A stretch of DNA of 64,000 nt from Mesorhizobium sp. SARCC-RB16n (GTDB taxonomy: Bacteria > Pseudomonadota > Alphaproteobacteria > Rhizobiales > Rhizobiaceae). Below are positions 61,582 to 64,000 of the stretch, piece by piece (position 1 is the first letter of the stretch; each line of letters starts with the position of its first letter). The notes beneath the pieces were generated by a model. That model saw only the letters and a program-made list of their open reading frames with translations. It did no database searches and was not told the origin of the DNA. Location of the stretch: assembly GCF_008520305.1 (NCBI RefSeq), contig NZ_ML703285.1, positions 1 through 64,000 on the forward strand. The letters are read 5' to 3'. Made by a program: the position numbers and the translations under genes.

Positions 61582-62432
61582 TGGCCGCCAGCGTTGCCGA
61601 GACACTCGACGACGGCGAAGCCGGCCGCAACGGTTATCGCGTGCCGGCGGTGGACAAGGCGCTCGACGTTCTGGAGTTCATGGCTTCCAGCGCCGAACCG
61701 CTGACCCAGACCGAGATCGCGGCCGGCTTGGGACGCTCCATCCACGAAATCTACCGCATCCTGCTTCTCCTGGAGAAGCGCGGCTACATCTTCCGCACCC
61801 AGTCGGACCGCTTCCGGCTGTCGCTGAAGCTGTTCGAACTGGCGCATATGCATCCGCCGGTAAACCGGCTGGTCGAATGCGCGCTGCCGGTGATGCGCGA
61901 ATTGACCGCCAATGCCGACCAAAGCTGCCACTTGGTGGTGCGCGAAGGCCAGAACGCGCTGGTGGTGCTGCAGATCGATTCCCCGCTGCCGATGCGTTAC
62001 TCGGTTGCGCTGGGGTCGCATTTCCCGATCCTCGAAACCAGTTCGGGTGCCGTGCTGCTTGCCCATTCGAACCGGACCGAGCGCGATCGCATCGTCGAGC
62101 GCATCCTTGTCTCCGGCGAAGGCCAGGGCACGCGAGCGGAAATCGAGGCGCGGCTGAACGAAGTGTCGAGGCTCGGCTACGAGATGCGTGCCTCGCTGGC
62201 CGTCGAAGGTTGCACCAACATCTCGATGCCGGTGCGCGACCACACCGGGGCCGTCATCGCCGCGCTCACCGTGCCGCTGCTGCCGCAAAAGGCGGCGCGG
62301 TTTGGCCGCGAAGCCGTTTTCGAACGCACCCAGGCCGCCGCCGAAAAGATATCGGCGGCACTCGGCTGGTCCGAATCCACCCCCTCTTTACGTGCCGACC
62401 CGGAACGGCGGGATTACCCGTTCAGCGACTAA
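61581..62432 (+). CDS. IclR-family transcriptional regulator
   Basis: A 283-residue regulator. The N-terminal winged helix contains ALDVLEFMASSAEPLTQTEI and GRSIHEIYRILLLLEKRGYI. The C-terminal effector domain has HLVVREGQNALVVLQIDSPL and GYEMRASLAVEGCTNISMPV. A GTG three bases earlier (61578) is an equally possible start, forming GTGA with the previous stop. It lies directly before the ribose-type transporter genes and after the binding-protein-like gene. It probably controls the transporter in response to a sugar acid or its breakdown product. Confidence 0.9.
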   Translation: MAASVAETLDDGEAGRNGYRVPAVDKALDVLEFMASSAEPLTQTEIAAGLGRSIHEIYRILLLLEKRGYIFRTQSDRFRLSLKLFELAHMHPPVNRLVECALPVMRELTANADQSCHLVVREGQNALVVLQIDSPLPMRYSVALGSHFPILETSSGAVLLAHSNRTERDRIVERILVSGEGQGTRAEIEARLNEVSRLGYEMRASLAVEGCTNISMPVRDHTGAVIAALTVPLLPQKAARFGREAVFERTQAAAEKISAALGWSESTPSLRADPERRDYPFSD

Positions 62433-62459
62433 CAAAAGCGATAAATCTGGGAGAAGAAA

Positions 62460-63491
62460 ATGCTCTGGTCCAAATCAATCCTGTTTGCGTCAGCCGCCAT
62501 GCTGGTGCTCGGCGCCGCCGCCGCGCATGCCGAAAACATGCCCAAGCGCATCGGTTACGTCACCAACTACGCCACCCATGAGTGGTATCAGAACGTCATC
62601 AAGGGCATGAAGGCTCACGGCAAGGAACTCGGCATCGAAGTCGAGGTGCAGGACGCCAATCTCGACATCGCTAAGCAGGTCGCCGCGGCCGAAGACTTCA
62701 TCGCCAAGGGCGTCGACGTGCTGATCATCACCCCGGTGAACGAGGAAGGCGTGGTGCCGCTGCTGCGTCAAGCCAAGGCCGCCAACGTCCCGGTGGTGCT
62801 GGAAGGCAACCCGGTCAAGGGCATGACGACGATGGTCGCCATCTGCGACTACGACACCGGCTATATGTCCGGCGTCGAAGCGGGCAAATACGCCAAGGAC
62901 AAGCTGGGCGGCGTTGCCAAGGTGATGAATGTCGGCCTGCCGCTTCTGTCAGCCACGGTGCTGCGCTCGCACGGCTTCATGGACGGGCTGAAGACCGTCA
63001 TTCCCGATGCGGTCATGGTCCATGACCTCGACGGCGGTGGCAATCCCGACCGTGCGCTCGAAGTCTCTTCGGCGGCGCTCGCCAAGAATGCCGACATCAA
63101 CATCATCTACGGCATCAACGACTCGTCCTCGCTTGGCGGCCTGCAAGCCTGGAAGGCGGCGGGCAAGTCGCAGGATAGCCTGTTGACAGTCGGTACCGGC
63201 GGCGAGGGCCTCGCCTTCATCAACGCCATGCAGAACGAGCCGTCCTACCGCATCGAGGCCGCGATGTTCCCGGAGAAGGAAGGGTTCACCGCCATCGACG
63301 CGGCGGTCAAGCTCTTCAACAACGAGGAAGTGCCCGAGCACATCGTCAGCCCGACGGCGCCGATGAACGGCGACGACTGGAAGAAGTACTATGATTATGA
63401 CGGCACCACCCGCACCATCAAATGGGATGCCGTCAACGCGCTCCAGCCGCCGGCAAAGTGCATGAAGACCTCCGCCGACCTGAAGCAATAA
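62460..63491 (+). CDS. Ribose-type (CUT2) sugar ABC transporter substrate-binding protein
   Basis: A 343-residue periplasmic binding protein (family 4, RbsB-like). The signal peptide MLWSKSILFASAAMLVLGAA is cleaved near AHA-ENM. Family features are IGYVTNYATHEWYQNVIKGM at the mature start, VDVLIITPVNEEGVVPLLRQ, CDYDTGYMSGVEAGKYAKDK and IIYGINDSSSLGGLQAWKAA. It starts 28 bases after the IclR stop behind GGGAGAAG. A 20-base-pair hairpin follows the stop. The ligand is probably a pentose, hexose or sugar acid feeding the UxuA-type pathway. Confidence 0.92.
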   Translation: MLWSKSILFASAAMLVLGAAAAHAENMPKRIGYVTNYATHEWYQNVIKGMKAHGKELGIEVEVQDANLDIAKQVAAAEDFIAKGVDVLIITPVNEEGVVPLLRQAKAANVPVVLEGNPVKGMTTMVAICDYDTGYMSGVEAGKYAKDKLGGVAKVMNVGLPLLSATVLRSHGFMDGLKTVIPDAVMVHDLDGGGNPDRALEVSSAALAKNADINIIYGINDSSSLGGLQAWKAAGKSQDSLLTVGTGGEGLAFINAMQNEPSYRIEAAMFPEKEGFTAIDAAVKLFNNEEVPEHIVSPTAPMNGDDWKKYYDYDGTTRTIKWDAVNALQPPAKCMKTSADLKQ

Positions 63492-63492
63492 C

Positions 63493-63540
63493 GCCTGACG
63501 GCACCGCCCTTCCCGTGACGCGGGAAGGGCGGTGTCAGGC
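63493..63540 (+). terminator. Strong intercistronic hairpin after the binding-protein gene
   Basis: GCCTGACGGCACCGCCCTTC and CCG form the left arm and CGGGAAGGGCGGTGTCAGGC the right arm: 20 pairs with a 3-base bulge and a TGACG loop. It starts two bases after the binding-protein stop and 22 bases before the permease ATG. It lacks a T-run, so partial termination or 3'-end protection of the upstream mRNA is likely. Confidence 0.75.
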
Positions 63541-63562
63541 AAGCGGTCTGGAATGGACTGAA

Positions 63563-64000
63563 ATGAGCGAGCTTACACACGCCTCCGCACCGAAGCGTTT
63601 CATCGGCGGCCAGTTGCTGGGCAGCAGCCAGCTCGTGCTGTGTATCATTCTGGCTGTGCTGTGCATCGCCATCTCGATCGCGGCGCCGCAGTTCTATTCG
63701 GAGGCCAACATCATCGCCATCCTGCGCCAATGCGCGCTGGTGCTGATCGTCGCCTCGGGCATGACCATGCTCATCATCACCGCCGAGGTCGACCTGTCGG
63801 TCGGCGCGTCGCTTGCCTTCGTCGGCTGCATCGGCATGGCGGTGCTGAATTCCACCCACAGCCTGGCGCTCGGCATGCTGACCGCACTTGCCTTCGCCGG
63901 CGGGGTCGGCCTGTTCAACGGCCTGGTCGTCACCAGGCTCCGGGTGAACTCGCTGATCGCCACCATCGGCACGATGATGATGCTGCAGGGCGGCGTCTAT
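63563..64000 (+). CDS. Ribose-type (CUT2) sugar ABC transporter permease, partial
   Basis: The first 146 codons of an RbsC-like permease, cut by the right edge of the window; a full protein would be about 330 residues. Membrane segments are LVLCIILAVLCIAISIAAPQ, IILRQCALVLIVASGMTMLI-type residues around 50-72, and LGMLTALAFAGGVGLFNGLV. The family motif IITAEVDLSVGASLAFVG is intact, followed by LRVNSLIATIGTMMMLQGG. An ATPase gene is expected to the right of the window. Confidence 0.93.
   Translation, partial: MSELTHASAPKRFIGGQLLGSSQLVLCIILAVLCIAISIAAPQFYSEANIIAILRQCALVLIVASGMTMLIITAEVDLSVGASLAFVGCIGMAVLNSTHSLALGMLTALAFAGGVGLFNGLVVTRLRVNSLIATIGTMMMLQGGVY

Overview
The window is GC-rich chromosomal DNA of an alphaproteobacterium of the order Hyphomicrobiales, most likely Mesorhizobium or a close relative. 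The grounds are the many ABC uptake systems with dedicated regulators, short proteins of rhizobial families (DUF6894, DUF1236, DUF2231), and intergenic repeats beginning TAGAGCAATTCC with a GCGCTTTTCC hairpin. No rRNA, tRNA, CRISPR array, intact insertion sequence or prophage was found. Most real genes sit in tight operons with 1-, 4- or 8-base overlaps.

Layout. (1) 0.4-0.7 kb: decayed flavoprotein fragment. (2) 1.0-13.7 kb: a peptide island with a split Dpp-type transporter (two ATPases on the minus strand, binding protein and two permeases on the plus strand), a LysR regulator between the halves, a cytoplasmic S12 serine hydrolase, an M55 D-aminopeptidase, a D-serine-deaminase-like PLP enzyme and an M81 (MlrC-like) metallopeptidase. 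Together they look like an uptake and breakdown route for peptides that contain D-residues or unusual bonds. (3) 13.8-15.4 kb: divergent SDR/TetR pair around a palindromic operator. (4) 15.6-21.9 kb: a complete second oligopeptide ABC operon headed by an XRE-cupin regulator. (5) 22.0-28.7 kb: a region of small and stress-type genes: two Crp/Fnr regulators, a DUF2231 membrane protein with a sorbosone-dehydrogenase-like lipoprotein, an HD-domain protein and several orphan small proteins, one of them frameshifted.

(6) 29.1-43.8 kb: a catabolic island: a NitT/TauT-type ABC transporter, GMC oxidoreductase, flavin monooxygenase, RidA, DUF1028, aldehyde dehydrogenase, LysR, M20 deacylase, a trimethylamine-dehydrogenase-like flavoprotein and an MFS carrier. 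The set suggests oxidation and N-dealkylation of an amine or N-acyl compound whose identity cannot be read from sequence. (7) 44.0-50.9 kb: a cytochrome bo3 ubiquinol oxidase operon (cyoABCD) that runs on through a SURF1 assembly factor into a RegB/RegA-like redox two-component pair. (8) 51.1-55.5 kb: isochorismatase-like hydrolase, DUF763 protein, KTSC protein, GFA protein, AlkB-like dioxygenase and a secreted repeat protein. (9) 55.6-64.0 kb: a sugar-acid catabolic island with two mannonate-dehydratase-like enzymes, RraA-like protein, SDR, GntR and IclR regulators, a binding-protein-like gene without signal peptide, and a ribose-type ABC transporter cut by the right edge.

Recurring regulatory structure is visible. 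Matching LysR boxes lie before both halves of the split Dpp system. Matching 15-base sites lie before the XRE gene and its opp operon. Matching sites lie around the GntR/uxuA promoter, and a perfect palindrome lies before cyoA. In three of the four transporters a hairpin lies directly between the binding-protein gene and the first permease gene.
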